NCBI RefSeq assembly: GCF_030766725.1
Contig: NZ_JARQWR010000001.1
Location: forward strand, 62,001 to 126,000
DNA: 64,000 bases
Source: Flavobacterium aerium
GTDB taxonomy: Bacteria > Bacteroidota > Bacteroidia > Flavobacteriales > Flavobacteriaceae
Direction: 5' to 3'
Part shown: piece after piece, positions 1-9,036 of the stretch
Numbering within the stretch: position 1 is the first letter of the stretch
Layout: each line of letters starts with the position of its first letter
Notes under the pieces: generated by a model
The model's database searches: none
Told to the model about the DNA's origin: nothing
What the model saw: only the letters and a program-made list of their open reading frames with translations
Translations under genes and position numbers: made by a program

Positions 1-912
1 CTTTAAATTCTTGATAGAGAAAATCATTTTTTCCTCTGTAACTCTCAATTGGTATAACCGATCTTTATATAAAGATGAATTTGATTTCGAAGATGCGACC
101 TTTTCATCATTGGCAGGTTGCAGATACAGTTTTTCGGAGATTGCAAAAGTAGATAAATCAACAGTATACATACGAGTCGCATCAGGATGATAATCCAATG
201 TAATAATTAGATTATTATCGAGATTGTACATTTTTCGCGCTTTAGTAGTAACAGAAAGCGAGTTAGGACTTTCAGTATCTATTTTCTCTAGGCTGTATTC
301 TCCTTCAAAAGGATATGTTTTTTGGAATACTTTATCAAATGTAATTGGCTTACCGTTGTTATTATCAACATAAGCGAAAGTCGAAAAATCCAATATTTGT
401 TCACGGAAGTTCCCATCCTCTTTGAAAATATATAGTTTCAGTTTGTTTTCACCTCTTAAGATACTCAAGATATAGAATATTTTGTTTTGGGTAAAACTTT
501 GCAAAATAGTTTCTTTTTTGAAGGGAATCTTAAGAGTAGAAGGATTGATTATTGCTTTGTTTGCAAAATCAAATTCAGCAGAATAGATATCATTATAATC
601 CTCTGAAGCCCAATATACACGATCATTACCATTCGTGTTTATGCTATAACCAATGATGGTACTGTATTTTTTTTCTGGACGATCAATTGTAAAGGTACTA
701 GTGATTGTAAAAAGATTATTATATCGATTCGCGATTATCTTATCACGATCTCCAATAAAAAGAGAAATATCTTCTGTAGTTTCGTTAACAATAGGGAAAG
801 CTTCACGATAAGCATTTCGTTTTGCTAATTCTAAATCCTGTGCATTCAATACATTTTGTGCAAATGAACTAGCACAAAGTAAAAGGAACAAAAACAAAGT
901 GTATTTTCTCAT
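1..912 (-). CDS. Exported protein of unknown function, C-terminus beyond window edge
   Basis: An uninterrupted frame of 304 codons runs from an ATG at 912 off the left edge, so the C-terminus is missing. The first 19 residues (MRKYTLFLFLLLCASSFAQ) form a clean signal peptide with a Gln after the Ala, as is common in Bacteroidota. The rest has many Tyr/Ile/Phe-rich segments such as RVYWASEDY and MYTVDLSTF, which suggest a beta-sheet protein, perhaps a repeat propeller, but I recognise no family. It is the last gene of the minus-strand group visible here and lies 44 bp downstream of the CAT-like gene. Confidence 0.75.
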   Translation of the reverse strand, partial: MRKYTLFLFLLLCASSFAQNVLNAQDLELAKRNAYREAFPIVNETTEDISLFIGDRDKIIANRYNNLFTITSTFTIDRPEKKYSTIIGYSINTNGNDRVYWASEDYNDIYSAEFDFANKAIINPSTLKIPFKKETILQSFTQNKIFYILSILRGENKLKLYIFKEDGNFREQILDFSTFAYVDNNNGKPITFDKVFQKTYPFEGEYSLEKIDTESPNSLSVTTKARKMYNLDNNLIITLDYHPDATRMYTVDLSTFAISEKLYLQPANDEKVASSKSNSSLYKDRLYQLRVTEEKMIFSIKNLK

Positions 913-956
913 AATAGCTTTTTTATAAATTGATAATGACAGTATTTTTTATAAGC

Positions 957-1583
957 CTAGGAATTCATTAGGTTTTGAAACAGTTCTACAAATTGTCCTA
1001 CATGATAACCATCCATTAATCCATGATGAACATGAATAGAAAGCGGCATTGATTTTATCCCCTTTTCATCAATAGTCATTTTTCCAAAAGATATTTTAGG
1101 ACAACTATCGGGGAAAGAAAAACTTCTCGCATGAGAAAGTGAGGTGAAATCTACCCATGGAATAGATGAAAAATGAATAAGATTAACCTCATTAAAATCT
1201 CTGGTAAAAAGACCAGGAGCATTGCGAACACGTTCAATTTCTTTTAAGCAAATAGTATTGAAAACTAGAATGTCTTCTGCGTATTCCATGAATGAAAACC
1301 CAAAGGTTTTGTCCTCTCTCAAAATGGTAGAAGAAACATTGACTTTGTCATGAATGATAATTTCATCACCATGAATACGATAACGAAAAGGCTCAAGAGC
1401 ATTTACTGTCATCAGTGTTTTATGCAGATAATAAATAAAAAATGAAACACCTAGAGTTTTAGCATCATCATAGGCTTTGGTACAATCAATGGATGCTGTA
1501 AGGCCAAAAAAAGGTTCTTCGAATTTTCTGAAAAATTCAAAATGCTCTTTTCGGTTCCAATTAGCAAGGTCTAATTTTTGCAT
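957..1583 (-). CDS. Chloramphenicol acetyltransferase-like protein
   Basis: This 208-residue protein matches the CAT fold family in length (usually 210-220) and in the active-site signature HVHHGLMDGYHVGQF near residue 187. In true CAT the second His deprotonates the acceptor hydroxyl and the Asp holds the loop. The N-terminal WNRKEHFEFFRKFEEPFFG is also typical. CAT enzymes transfer acetyl from acetyl-CoA in the cytoplasm as trimers. Many chromosomal homologues in this phylum have unknown substrates, so resistance is not implied. Its ATG overlaps the stop of the upstream HAD gene by one base (TAATG), implying translational coupling. Confidence 0.85.
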   Translation of the reverse strand: MQKLDLANWNRKEHFEFFRKFEEPFFGLTASIDCTKAYDDAKTLGVSFFIYYLHKTLMTVNALEPFRYRIHGDEIIIHDKVNVSSTILREDKTFGFSFMEYAEDILVFNTICLKEIERVRNAPGLFTRDFNEVNLIHFSSIPWVDFTSLSHARSFSFPDSCPKISFGKMTIDEKGIKSMPLSIHVHHGLMDGYHVGQFVELFQNLMNS

Positions 1584-2272
1584 TACTTTAATAAAATAGG
1601 GAGAATGTCAGTGAGATTCTCAATGGTTCTGAAATTTTTATGTTCTACTTTGTGATTAACATGTTCATGCGCCCAAGTAGTGTGAAAAGGAATATGAGTA
1701 GCATGACCACCAATGTTCAATACAGGTAATACATCTGATTTTAAAGAATTTCCAATCATGAAAAATTCTTCCGGTTTAATATCTAAACGTTTAACCAGTT
1801 TTTCATAATCAATTTCCTGTTTGTCAGACATCACTTCAATATGATGGAAATAATGACCTAAACCTGAATTATGTAATTTTTGATGTTGGTCTTTTAAGTC
1901 TCCTTTTGTTGCCACAACCAAGCGGTACTTACCTTTTAACGATTCCAATGTTTCCTTTACACCATCCAGTAATACAATCGGTTTGTCTAAAAGTTCTTTG
2001 CCATATTGAATAATCTTTTCGATAACTTTAATATCAATAGTATTATTTGAAATCTTTAGCGCTGCTTCAATCATTGAAAGAATATAACCTTTAATTCCGT
2101 AACCATATAAAGGCAGATTTTGTATTTCTATTCGGAATAACTCTTGGGATAAACCTTGTTGAGAAAGGTAATCTTTCATTAAATCACAAAACTTCTTTTC
2201 AGTTTCCTGAAAGTAAGGTTCGTTGACCCAAAGGGTATCGTCAGCATCAAAAGCAACAATTTTTATATTCAT
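1583..2272 (-). CDS. HAD-superfamily phosphatase/hydrolase
   Basis: The 229-residue protein carries the haloacid-dehalogenase motifs in order. Motif I is AFDADDTLW near residue 8 (nucleophile Asp plus acid/base Asp). Motif II is the Thr in VVATKGD near residue 120. Motif IV is the acidic GNSLKSD near residue 174. A helical cap of about 90 residues sits between motifs I and II, giving the usual C1-cap architecture. Such proteins dephosphorylate small metabolites and the substrate cannot be read from sequence. It ends in a 1-base overlap with the CAT-like gene, so the two are co-transcribed. Confidence 0.9.
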   Translation of the reverse strand: MNIKIVAFDADDTLWVNEPYFQETEKKFCDLMKDYLSQQGLSQELFRIEIQNLPLYGYGIKGYILSMIEAALKISNNTIDIKVIEKIIQYGKELLDKPIVLLDGVKETLESLKGKYRLVVATKGDLKDQHQKLHNSGLGHYFHHIEVMSDKQEIDYEKLVKRLDIKPEEFFMIGNSLKSDVLPVLNIGGHATHIPFHTTWAHEHVNHKVEHKNFRTIENLTDILPILLK

Positions 2273-2289
2273 TATTTTGGTCTTATAAT

Positions 2290-2324
2290 TATAACGCTCA
2301 AGGCGGAAGCACTTGAGCGTTATA
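2290..2324 (-). terminator. Hairpin after metG
   Basis: A perfect 13-bp stem (arms 2290-2302 and 2312-2324) with a 9-nt loop lies directly after the metG stop and before the HAD start. The T-tract on the minus strand is weak, so termination may be partial. The position suggests it separates metG from the HAD/CAT pair. Confidence 0.6.
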
Positions 2325-2332
2325 AAATTTTT

Positions 2333-4405
2333 TTAATTTATGGTTTCCCCATTTCGAACACCGTCGGTGTCAGGATTCAAGAAGACCAATTTGCCTTCAG
2401 CATCTTGTGTAATTAAAATCATTCCCTGACTTTCTACCCCTCGTAGTGCTCTTGGAGCAAGATTTGCAAGAACCGTAACTTTTTTGCCAATAATTTCTTC
2501 TGGTTTAAAGCTCTCTGCAATTCCGGAAACAATAGTACGTACATCAATTCCAGTATCAACCTTTAGAATAAGTAGCTTATTTGCCTTTGGCATTTTCTCT
2601 GCTTCAATAATCGTACCGACACGTAAATCTAATTTTGAAAAATCTTCAAAAGTTGAAGAATCCTTTTGTGGTTCAATTACTCTATTCTCAGCAGTGTTGG
2701 CTTTTTTCGTCGCTTCTAGCTTATCAATTTGTTTTTGAATTTCTTCATCTTCAATTTTAGCAAACAATAATTCAGCTTGACCAATTTGATGACCAGCAGC
2801 TATAAGATCAGATTGTGTTGAAATACTATTCCAAGCCCCTTTTTGATCTTGAGAAGTAGTATTTAGGATTCCCTTTAATTTTTTAGAAGTAAAAGGTAAA
2901 AATGGCTCACTCAATATGCTTAAAGCAGTAGCGATTTGTAAAGCAACATACATTACAGTTTGTACACGCGCTGGATTGTCTTTGATAACTTTCCAAGGCT
3001 CTTCATCTGCCAAGTATTTATTCCCTAAACGAGCTACATTCATTAACTCCCCTAGAGCTTCTCTAAAACGGTAACGTTCAATAGAACTTTCAATAACCGC
3101 AGGATATGCTTTTAGTTCAGTTAAAGTAGCCTCGTCAACTTCAGATAATTCATTCGGTTGAGGAATTACACCTTCGTAATATTTGTTTGTTAAAACAACC
3201 ACACGATTAATGAAGTTTCCAAAAATGGCCACTAATTCATTATTATTTCTTGCTTGAAAATCTTTCCAAGTAAAATCATTGTCTTTTGTTTCTGGAGCAT
3301 TTGAAGTAAGCGCATAACGCAATACGTCTTGTTTCTCTGGGAAATCCAGTAAATATTCATGCAGCCAAACAGCCCAGTTTTTAGATGTAGATAGTTTATT
3401 ACCTTCTAAATTCAAGAACTCGTTCGCAGGCACATTATCTGGGAAGATATAACTTCCTTCCGCTTTTAACATTGCAGGGAAAATAATACAGTGGAATACA
3501 ATATTATCTTTTCCAATAAAGTGTACTAATTTAGTATCAGCATCTTTCCAATAAGGAGTCCAGTCTTTTCCTTCACGCTCTGCCCACTCTTTGGTCGCTG
3601 AAATGTAACCAATAGGAGCATCAAACCATACGTATAATACTTTTCCTTCAGCACCTTCTACAGGTACAGGAATTCCCCAATCCAAGTCACGAGTTACAGC
3701 ACGTGGTTTTAAACCATCGTCCAACCACGATTTGACTTGTCCATAAACATTCGGTTTCCAGTCATTTTTATGCCCTTCTATAATCCACTCTCGTAGGAAA
3801 GTATCATATTGATCCAACGGTAAAAACCAGTGTTTCGTAGACTTTAAAATAGGAATAGTACCTGTAATAGTCGATTTAGGATTTATTAAATCCGTAGCAT
3901 TTAATGAAGACCCACATTTTTCACATTGATCACCATAAGCCTCTTCATTTCCACATTTTGGACAAGTACCAGTTACAAATCGATCCGCTAAAAACTGATC
4001 TGCTTTTTCATCATATAGTTGTTCAGTAACATCTTCAATGAATTTACCATCCTGATATAATTTTCTGAAAAAGTCAGAAGCCGTATCATGATGAATTTTT
4101 GCAGAAGTACGAGAATAATTGTCAAAAGAGATTCCAAAATCTTCAAAAGATTGTTTGATAATCGTATGGTATTTATCAATGATTTCCTGTGGAGTTACTC
4201 CTTCTTTCTTTGCTTTCATTGAAATTGCAACACCATGCTCATCACTACCGCACATAAAGGCAACATCTCTGCCTTGCAGTCTTAAGTAACGTGAATAAAT
4301 ATCTGCTGGCACATAAACACCTGCCAAATGTCCAATGTGAATGGGTCCATTTGTATAAGGTAATGCTGCTGTAATCGTATATCTTTTTGGATTTTGTAAC
4401 ATCAT
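2333..4405 (-). CDS. metG: Methionyl-tRNA synthetase
   Basis: This 690-residue class I aminoacyl-tRNA synthetase charges tRNA-Met in the cytoplasm. HIGH is at residues 23-26. A zinc knuckle with two CxxC pairs (CPKCG and CEKCG) lies near residue 150. The KMSKS loop appears as KLSTSKNW near residue 340. The protein ends in a tRNA-binding EMAP/Trbp111-type domain beginning at [23 protein letters not shown] near residue 585, which makes it the long dimeric form. The alpha-helical anticodon-binding region lies between. An MM start leaves the exact first Met (4405 or 4402) open. A -7 box lies 18 bp upstream. Confidence 0.98.
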   Translation of the reverse strand: MMLQNPKRYTITAALPYTNGPIHIGHLAGVYVPADIYSRYLRLQGRDVAFMCGSDEHGVAISMKAKKEGVTPQEIIDKYHTIIKQSFEDFGISFDNYSRTSAKIHHDTASDFFRKLYQDGKFIEDVTEQLYDEKADQFLADRFVTGTCPKCGNEEAYGDQCEKCGSSLNATDLINPKSTITGTIPILKSTKHWFLPLDQYDTFLREWIIEGHKNDWKPNVYGQVKSWLDDGLKPRAVTRDLDWGIPVPVEGAEGKVLYVWFDAPIGYISATKEWAEREGKDWTPYWKDADTKLVHFIGKDNIVFHCIIFPAMLKAEGSYIFPDNVPANEFLNLEGNKLSTSKNWAVWLHEYLLDFPEKQDVLRYALTSNAPETKDNDFTWKDFQARNNNELVAIFGNFINRVVVLTNKYYEGVIPQPNELSEVDEATLTELKAYPAVIESSIERYRFREALGELMNVARLGNKYLADEEPWKVIKDNPARVQTVMYVALQIATALSILSEPFLPFTSKKLKGILNTTSQDQKGAWNSISTQSDLIAAGHQIGQAELLFAKIEDEEIQKQIDKLEATKKANTAENRVIEPQKDSSTFEDFSKLDLRVGTIIEAEKMPKANKLLILKVDTGIDVRTIVSGIAESFKPEEIIGKKVTVLANLAPRALRGVESQGMILITQDAEGKLVFLNPDTDGVRNGETIN

Positions 4406-4422
4406 ATTTCTTTTAATGAATG

Positions 4423-4430
4423 CAAAAATA
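4423..4430 (-). promoter_or_regulatory. Putative -7 box of metG
   Basis: TATTTTTG on the minus strand fits the Bacteroidota TAnnTTTG element, 18 bp upstream of the metG ATG. No TTG is present at the expected -33 distance. Confidence 0.45.
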
Positions 4431-4493
4431 AGGAATAGGATTGATTCTATGAGAAAATTTGGTAGTGGTTCATCGGTTTAACCGTTAATTTAT

Positions 4494-4501
4494 TAAATTT
4501 G
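4494..4501 (+). promoter_or_regulatory. Putative -7 box of LD-carboxypeptidase operon
   Basis: TAAATTTG matches TAnnTTTG and would place transcription start near 4508, just ahead of the ATG at 4528. This supports using the long N-terminus of that gene. A -33 TTG at ideal spacing is not visible. Confidence 0.45.
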
Positions 4502-4527
4502 TTAAGATCGTTTTTTAAAAAACAGGG

Positions 4528-5532
4528 ATGATGGATGGATTATACTGCATTTTGAAGTTATTCCATGAATTAAAATTCAGAAGCGTATTCTGTCTTTTTC
4601 TCTGTACAATCTCAATAGCACAGGCACAGAATACTATGAAACTACCAGAATACCTAAAAAAAGGAGATACCGTTGCTATTGTAGCAACAGCAAGAAAATA
4701 TACCCTTGAAAATCTTGAACCATCCATTAATCTTCTAAAAAAATGGGGGTTAGAAGTGGTAGTTGGAAAAACAATCGGATTGGAGAATAATCAATTAGGA
4801 GGTACAGATCTTGAACGTGCTGCAGATTTTCAATCTATGGTGGACAATGCAAATATTAAAGCAATATGGTGTGTTCGTGGAGGATATGGAACTGTAAAAA
4901 TGATTGACTTAGTCGATTTTACAAAGTTTAAGAAAAATCCAAAATGGGTAGTAGGTTTTAGTGACTGCACTGTTTTACACAATCATATTCACAATATGGG
5001 TGTGGCTTCTCTTCATGCAATAATGCCAATTAATGTAACTAGTTGTACTCCCGAGGCTTCGGAGAGTTTGCGAGCAGGATTATTTGGTGAAAAACTATAC
5101 TACGAATACCCAACCAATCCCCTGAATCGTAAAGGTGATGCCAGCGGTGTTCTCGTGGGTGGAAATTTATCCGTTATCTATAGTCTTTTAGGGTCAAAAT
5201 CAGCAATTGATACCCGTGGAAAAATTCTTTTCATTGAAGACTTAGATGAATATCTATATCATATAGACCGTATGATGATGAATTTAAAACGCAATGGATA
5301 TTTTGATGGATTAAAAGGATTAATTGTCGGTGGAATGTCTGATATGCATGATAATGAAATTCCATGGGGTAAAAATGCCTTAGAAATTATTAGAGAAATA
5401 GCGAATGAATATGATTTCCCTATAAGTTTTGATTTTCCGGCAGGGCATATACACGATAACAAAACATTGATTTTGGGTAAAAAAGTAATTTTAAAAGTCC
5501 ATGAAAATGGAAGCAGTTTAGAATTTGAATAA
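4528..5532 (+). CDS. LD-carboxypeptidase (peptidase S66 family)
   Basis: The 334-residue protein belongs to the MccF/LdcA serine peptidase family that removes the terminal D-Ala from murein tetrapeptides. The conserved RGGYGT motif precedes the nucleophile Ser in VGFSDCTVLHNH near residue 150. The catalytic Glu is expected in FIEDLDEYLYHIDRMM and the His in GHIHDNKTL near residue 310. Ahead of the domain (KKGDTVAIVATA) is a hydrophobic stretch, FRSVFCLFLCTISIAQAQ, resembling a signal peptide. Classical LdcA is cytoplasmic, so this copy may be exported. The N-terminal start is uncertain (4528, 4531 or the internal ATG at 4636). Confidence 0.88.
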   Translation: MMDGLYCILKLFHELKFRSVFCLFLCTISIAQAQNTMKLPEYLKKGDTVAIVATARKYTLENLEPSINLLKKWGLEVVVGKTIGLENNQLGGTDLERAADFQSMVDNANIKAIWCVRGGYGTVKMIDLVDFTKFKKNPKWVVGFSDCTVLHNHIHNMGVASLHAIMPINVTSCTPEASESLRAGLFGEKLYYEYPTNPLNRKGDASGVLVGGNLSVIYSLLGSKSAIDTRGKILFIEDLDEYLYHIDRMMMNLKRNGYFDGLKGLIVGGMSDMHDNEIPWGKNALEIIREIANEYDFPISFDFPAGHIHDNKTLILGKKVILKVHENGSSLEFE

Positions 5533-5534
5533 AT

Positions 5535-5894
5535 ATGGCAGAACACAACGATTTAGGTAAACAAGGAGAAGCCCTAGCTGTAACATATTTGCAGCAATCA
5601 GGATATACCATTTTGGAAACCAATTGGGTATTTCAGAAAGCCGAAATCGATATTATTGCCTTAAAAGCCCAAACTCTTGTTGCAGTGGAAGTAAAAACCC
5701 GTTCCTCACTAGCTTATGGGAATCCTCAGGATTTCGTAAATCCTAAAAAAATTAAATTATTAGTAAAAGCTATAGACGAATATGTCAATCAAAATGAATT
5801 AGATGTACAGGTTCAATTTGATATTATTGCCGTGTTTAAGAAAGATAACGTGTTCAAAACAGAGCACTTAGAAGATGCATTTTACTATTTTTAA
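5535..5894 (+). CDS. yraN: YraN/UPF0102 family nuclease-fold protein
   Basis: The 119-residue protein starts 2 bp after the LD-carboxypeptidase stop. LGKQGEALAVTYLQQSGYTILETNW followed by AEIDIIAL and LVAVEVKTRSS is the typical UPF0102 signature. It resembles the D...ExK core of restriction-endonuclease-like folds (Asp in EIDII, then EVK). The cellular role of this widely conserved family is not settled. Length is normal. Confidence 0.92.
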   Translation: MAEHNDLGKQGEALAVTYLQQSGYTILETNWVFQKAEIDIIALKAQTLVAVEVKTRSSLAYGNPQDFVNPKKIKLLVKAIDEYVNQNELDVQVQFDIIAVFKKDNVFKTEHLEDAFYYF

Positions 5895-5968
5895 TCCTGT
5901 TATATTCGTAACAATTTGTTTTTATGTTATATTGCGAAGCATTTTAGAACTTTTTAAAATAATTATTT

Positions 5969-6631
5969 ATGAAAACAATCTCCTCAGTTGTTGAAAACTA
6001 TATTAAAACAAAGCCCTTTTTGTTAAGTGCGCTATCACAAGGAATCATCAATTTGACTTCTTTAGCACGTAATATGATTGAAGAATTGGAGCAAGATTTA
6101 GGAAAAGACGTGAAGCAGGGAGCTATTGTGATGGCACTTAAAAGACTATCGGAAGATTTGGATTTTAGAGTCAATCATAAAATTTTGAAAGTGTTGAAAA
6201 ATATTGGTGAAATTACAGTAAGATCTTCATTATCAGATTATACATTTGCAGTTTCCGAAACAATTTTAAATAGACAAGCAGAGTTAATATCGGAGATTAA
6301 TACATATTCCGATATTTTTTATACTTCCTCTCGAGGAGTAAATGAAACGAATGTCGTAGTAAGTGGTTCTGTAAATCATTTGGTAGATAAACATTTTGCA
6401 AATGAAAAGCTTATCCAGAAATTGGATAATTTAGCCTCAATTACAGTGAAACTACCAAAAGAGAACGTTTCTGTACCAGGAATTTATTATTTTATTTTCC
6501 AACGTCTGGCCTGGGAAGGAATTATTATAAATGAAGTAATCTCAACCTCCAATGAATTTACCATTCTAGTGAGTGAAGAAGAAGTAGATATCGCTTTTAA
6601 AGTGATTAAAGATATGAAAACCTTAAAATAA
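5969..6631 (+). CDS. ACT-domain protein, aspartate-kinase-like regulatory region
   Basis: The 220-residue protein has an N-terminal helical region with LSQGIINLTSLARNMIEELEQDLGKDVKQGAIVMALKRL, resembling a winged-helix or regulatory module. Its C-terminal half resembles an ACT domain (VPGIYYFIFQRLAWEGIIINEVISTSNEFTILVSEEEVDIAFKVI, residues about 165-215). There is no kinase catalytic core. ACT domains bind amino acids, so an amino-acid-sensing role is an inference only. It follows yraN by 74 bp and probably belongs to the same group. Confidence 0.7.
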   Translation: MKTISSVVENYIKTKPFLLSALSQGIINLTSLARNMIEELEQDLGKDVKQGAIVMALKRLSEDLDFRVNHKILKVLKNIGEITVRSSLSDYTFAVSETILNRQAELISEINTYSDIFYTSSRGVNETNVVVSGSVNHLVDKHFANEKLIQKLDNLASITVKLPKENVSVPGIYYFIFQRLAWEGIIINEVISTSNEFTILVSEEEVDIAFKVIKDMKTLK

Positions 6632-6721
6632 CCCTTAAAACCAAATACCAACCCGTTTATGTGTTCCAGAAAAACCGATATGAGGAGCATATAACACACT
6701 TAACAAACAACCAACCAACCC

Positions 6722-8911
6722 ATGAAAAGAATTACATTATTGCTGCTGCTATTCAGCTGCTTTAGTTTTGTTGCACAAAACAAAGTACCAGAGAGAATAG
6801 CCGAATTACACGCCCAGAAGGCGGTATTCAAAAAGTTTTCCGTATTGGAATCCAGCGGAAATAGACCCGATCAGAAAATAGATAAAGTAGTGAGTGATGC
6901 TACTTTTGCTAGAATAAAGACGGAGACAGTAAATGAAATTGTTAAAAATAAATATGAAACTATTGAGGTAGAAATCCCATACAACGGGAAAACTGTTTTA
7001 GTAGAATTGTATAAAGTAAACTTGTTTGCAGAAGGATTCCATGTGGATACCGACAAAGCAAACGCAATAGAATATACTGCAGGTGTATACTATAGAGGAG
7101 TTGTTAAAGGAGATGGCAAATCGGTTGCTACTATGAACTTCTTTAATAATGAATTAAATGGTGTAATCTCAAATGAATCGCTCAGTAATTTAGTAGTAGG
7201 TAAGCTGGACAAAAAAAATAATGTTACAGATTATATTATTTACTCTGATGCAAATTTAAAAGTAGGAAACGATTTTATTTGTACAACTAGTGATGAAGCA
7301 ACTCCAGAGCCAACGGAACCACAACAGTTTGGCAAAGATGCATTAAGCACAAAATGTGTGACAATGTATATTGAAATGGATAATGATCTTTATGTTGCGA
7401 ATGGAAGCGACACACAAACAACAAATAACTGGATGACATCGGTATTTAATAATGTACAAACATTATATAATAATGATGGAATTACAGTGGCTTTAAAATC
7501 TGTTTTTATTTGGACCACACCCGATCCGTATGATGGAACATCAACATCAGCTTACTTGGCACAATTTCATGAAGTAAGACCTGTTTTTGATGGAGATGTT
7601 GGACAATTAATTGGAATAGATCCTGTAGGTGGAGGAGTAGCTGTTGGAATTAACGGATTGTGTACTGTAAATAACTTTAGTTATTCGGATGTGTTTTTTA
7701 GCTATAGTTCAGTTCCTACTTTTTCATGGACAGTTCAGGTGATTACACATGAATTTGGACATTTATTAGGGTCAAGACATACTCATGCTTGTGCTTGGAA
7801 TGGGAATAATACGCCAATTGATAACTGTGCGCCAGTAGCAATCGGATCGAGTGCAGAAGGATACTCTTGTTTGGTTTCGCCACCAATTATACCTACTGCA
7901 AGCGTAAAAGGAACCATCATGAGTTATTGCCACTTAATCAATGGGGTAGGAATCAGTTTTAATAACGGATTTGGACCACAGCCTGCGGCAGCGATATTAA
8001 ATGCAGTAAATAGCAGAGCTTGTTTAAGTACAGATTGTATTAATACATGTATCAATACGGTTTCTGGAATTACTACTACCGATGTATCTCCTACAGAAGT
8101 AGTGATCAATTGGACCGATTTAGGAAGTACAACTTCTTGGCAGATTTCCGTTCAGCCGTATTCAAGTACTGCAGCGCCAGTTTGGAATACCGTGAATGTG
8201 AACAATTACACTGCGTCTGGATTGAATTCAAATAGCTATTATAAAGTAAGAATTCGACCAGTTTGTAGCACTACAACGGTATTGAATAGAGAGTTTATAT
8301 TTGCAACTGGTGGAGATTATTGTGGAGGATTAGTAATTACAGATACTGGAGGAAGTAATGGAAATTATGGTAATCTGGAAACGTATGTACGTACGATCAA
8401 ACCAAATGTACCAGGTCAAAAAATAAAACTAACGTTCACAAGTTTCGGATTAGAGAATGAATACGATTACTTGTATATTTATAACGGATCTGACACTTCT
8501 TTCCCTGAAGTATTAGCTGGAGGATATACGGGTAATGCAATTTTGGGAGTGATAGAATCTACTGCTCCAGATGGTTCATTAACCTTGAAGTTTGTTTCAG
8601 ATCAGTTAGAAACAGGTTCAGGATTTGAAGCAACCGTTTCTTGTGCAGCAGTATTAGGAGTGGATAGTTTTGATCAGTTTACAGATTTCTCTTATTATCC
8701 AAATCCAACGAATGGTATTGTAACGATTACATCAAAAGATATTATTACAGATGTTGCCGTGTATAACCCACAAGGAAGATTGTTGTATAAAAACAAAGCA
8801 AATGCACTGGATACAAAAGTAGATTTATCTTCTTTTGCAACTGGGACTTACTTCTTCAAGTTGAAATTGAATGATAAAGAAGTAAACTTTAAAGTGCTTA
8901 AAAACAACTAA
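6722..8911 (+). CDS. Secreted reprolysin-like zinc metalloprotease with CUB and T9SS sorting domains
   Basis: This 729-residue protein is exported (signal peptide about residues 1-19, ending SFVAQ). After a pro-region it has the zinc motif HEFGHLLGSRHTH at residues 343-355 (HExxHxxGxxH, catalytic Glu344) and a Met-turn GTIMSY with Met400, marking a metzincin. Next come a fibronectin-III-like stretch (about 440-525, TTSWQISVQPY) and a CUB-like domain (about 535-640, DYCGG...YDYLYIYNGSD). The last 75 residues are a T9SS type A sorting domain (YYPNPTNGIVTI, ending FKVLKNN). It is likely released or anchored at the cell surface, where it degrades protein. Confidence 0.95.
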   Translation: MKRITLLLLLFSCFSFVAQNKVPERIAELHAQKAVFKKFSVLESSGNRPDQKIDKVVSDATFARIKTETVNEIVKNKYETIEVEIPYNGKTVLVELYKVNLFAEGFHVDTDKANAIEYTAGVYYRGVVKGDGKSVATMNFFNNELNGVISNESLSNLVVGKLDKKNNVTDYIIYSDANLKVGNDFICTTSDEATPEPTEPQQFGKDALSTKCVTMYIEMDNDLYVANGSDTQTTNNWMTSVFNNVQTLYNNDGITVALKSVFIWTTPDPYDGTSTSAYLAQFHEVRPVFDGDVGQLIGIDPVGGGVAVGINGLCTVNNFSYSDVFFSYSSVPTFSWTVQVITHEFGHLLGSRHTHACAWNGNNTPIDNCAPVAIGSSAEGYSCLVSPPIIPTASVKGTIMSYCHLINGVGISFNNGFGPQPAAAILNAVNSRACLSTDCINTCINTVSGITTTDVSPTEVVINWTDLGSTTSWQISVQPYSSTAAPVWNTVNVNNYTASGLNSNSYYKVRIRPVCSTTTVLNREFIFATGGDYCGGLVITDTGGSNGNYGNLETYVRTIKPNVPGQKIKLTFTSFGLENEYDYLYIYNGSDTSFPEVLAGGYTGNAILGVIESTAPDGSLTLKFVSDQLETGSGFEATVSCAAVLGVDSFDQFTDFSYYPNPTNGIVTITSKDIITDVAVYNPQGRLLYKNKANALDTKVDLSSFATGTYFFKLKLNDKEVNFKVLKNN

Positions 8912-8927
8912 CAATTTATTTTATAAG

Positions 8928-8956
8928 TACTATTCTCTTAAGGGTTGAGAATAGTA
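8928..8956 (+). terminator. Hairpin after metalloprotease gene
   Basis: Perfect 10-bp arms (8928-8937 and 8947-8956) lie 17 bp after the stop. The T-tract is poor. It may act together with the stronger hairpin just downstream. Confidence 0.45.
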
Positions 8957-8979
8957 TTCATAATAGAATTATAATAAAA

Positions 8980-9014
8980 AAAACGGTTTCAATCCATTGG
9001 GTTGAAACCGTTTT
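8980..9014. terminator. Bidirectional terminator between metalloprotease and mfd
   Basis: Perfect 13-bp arms (8980-8992 and 9002-9014) around CGGTTTC, with an A-run on the left and a T-run on the right, lie between convergent genes. The structure can therefore stop transcription from both sides. Confidence 0.85.
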
Positions 9015-9036
9015 CATTTATGATAAAAGAGGGGAA

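Noticed and set aside
957..1583. CAT-like gene as an acquired chloramphenicol resistance gene
   Set aside because: It is embedded in a chromosomal operon with a HAD gene, with no mobile element nearby. Chromosomal homologues often lack the resistance function, so resistance was not claimed.
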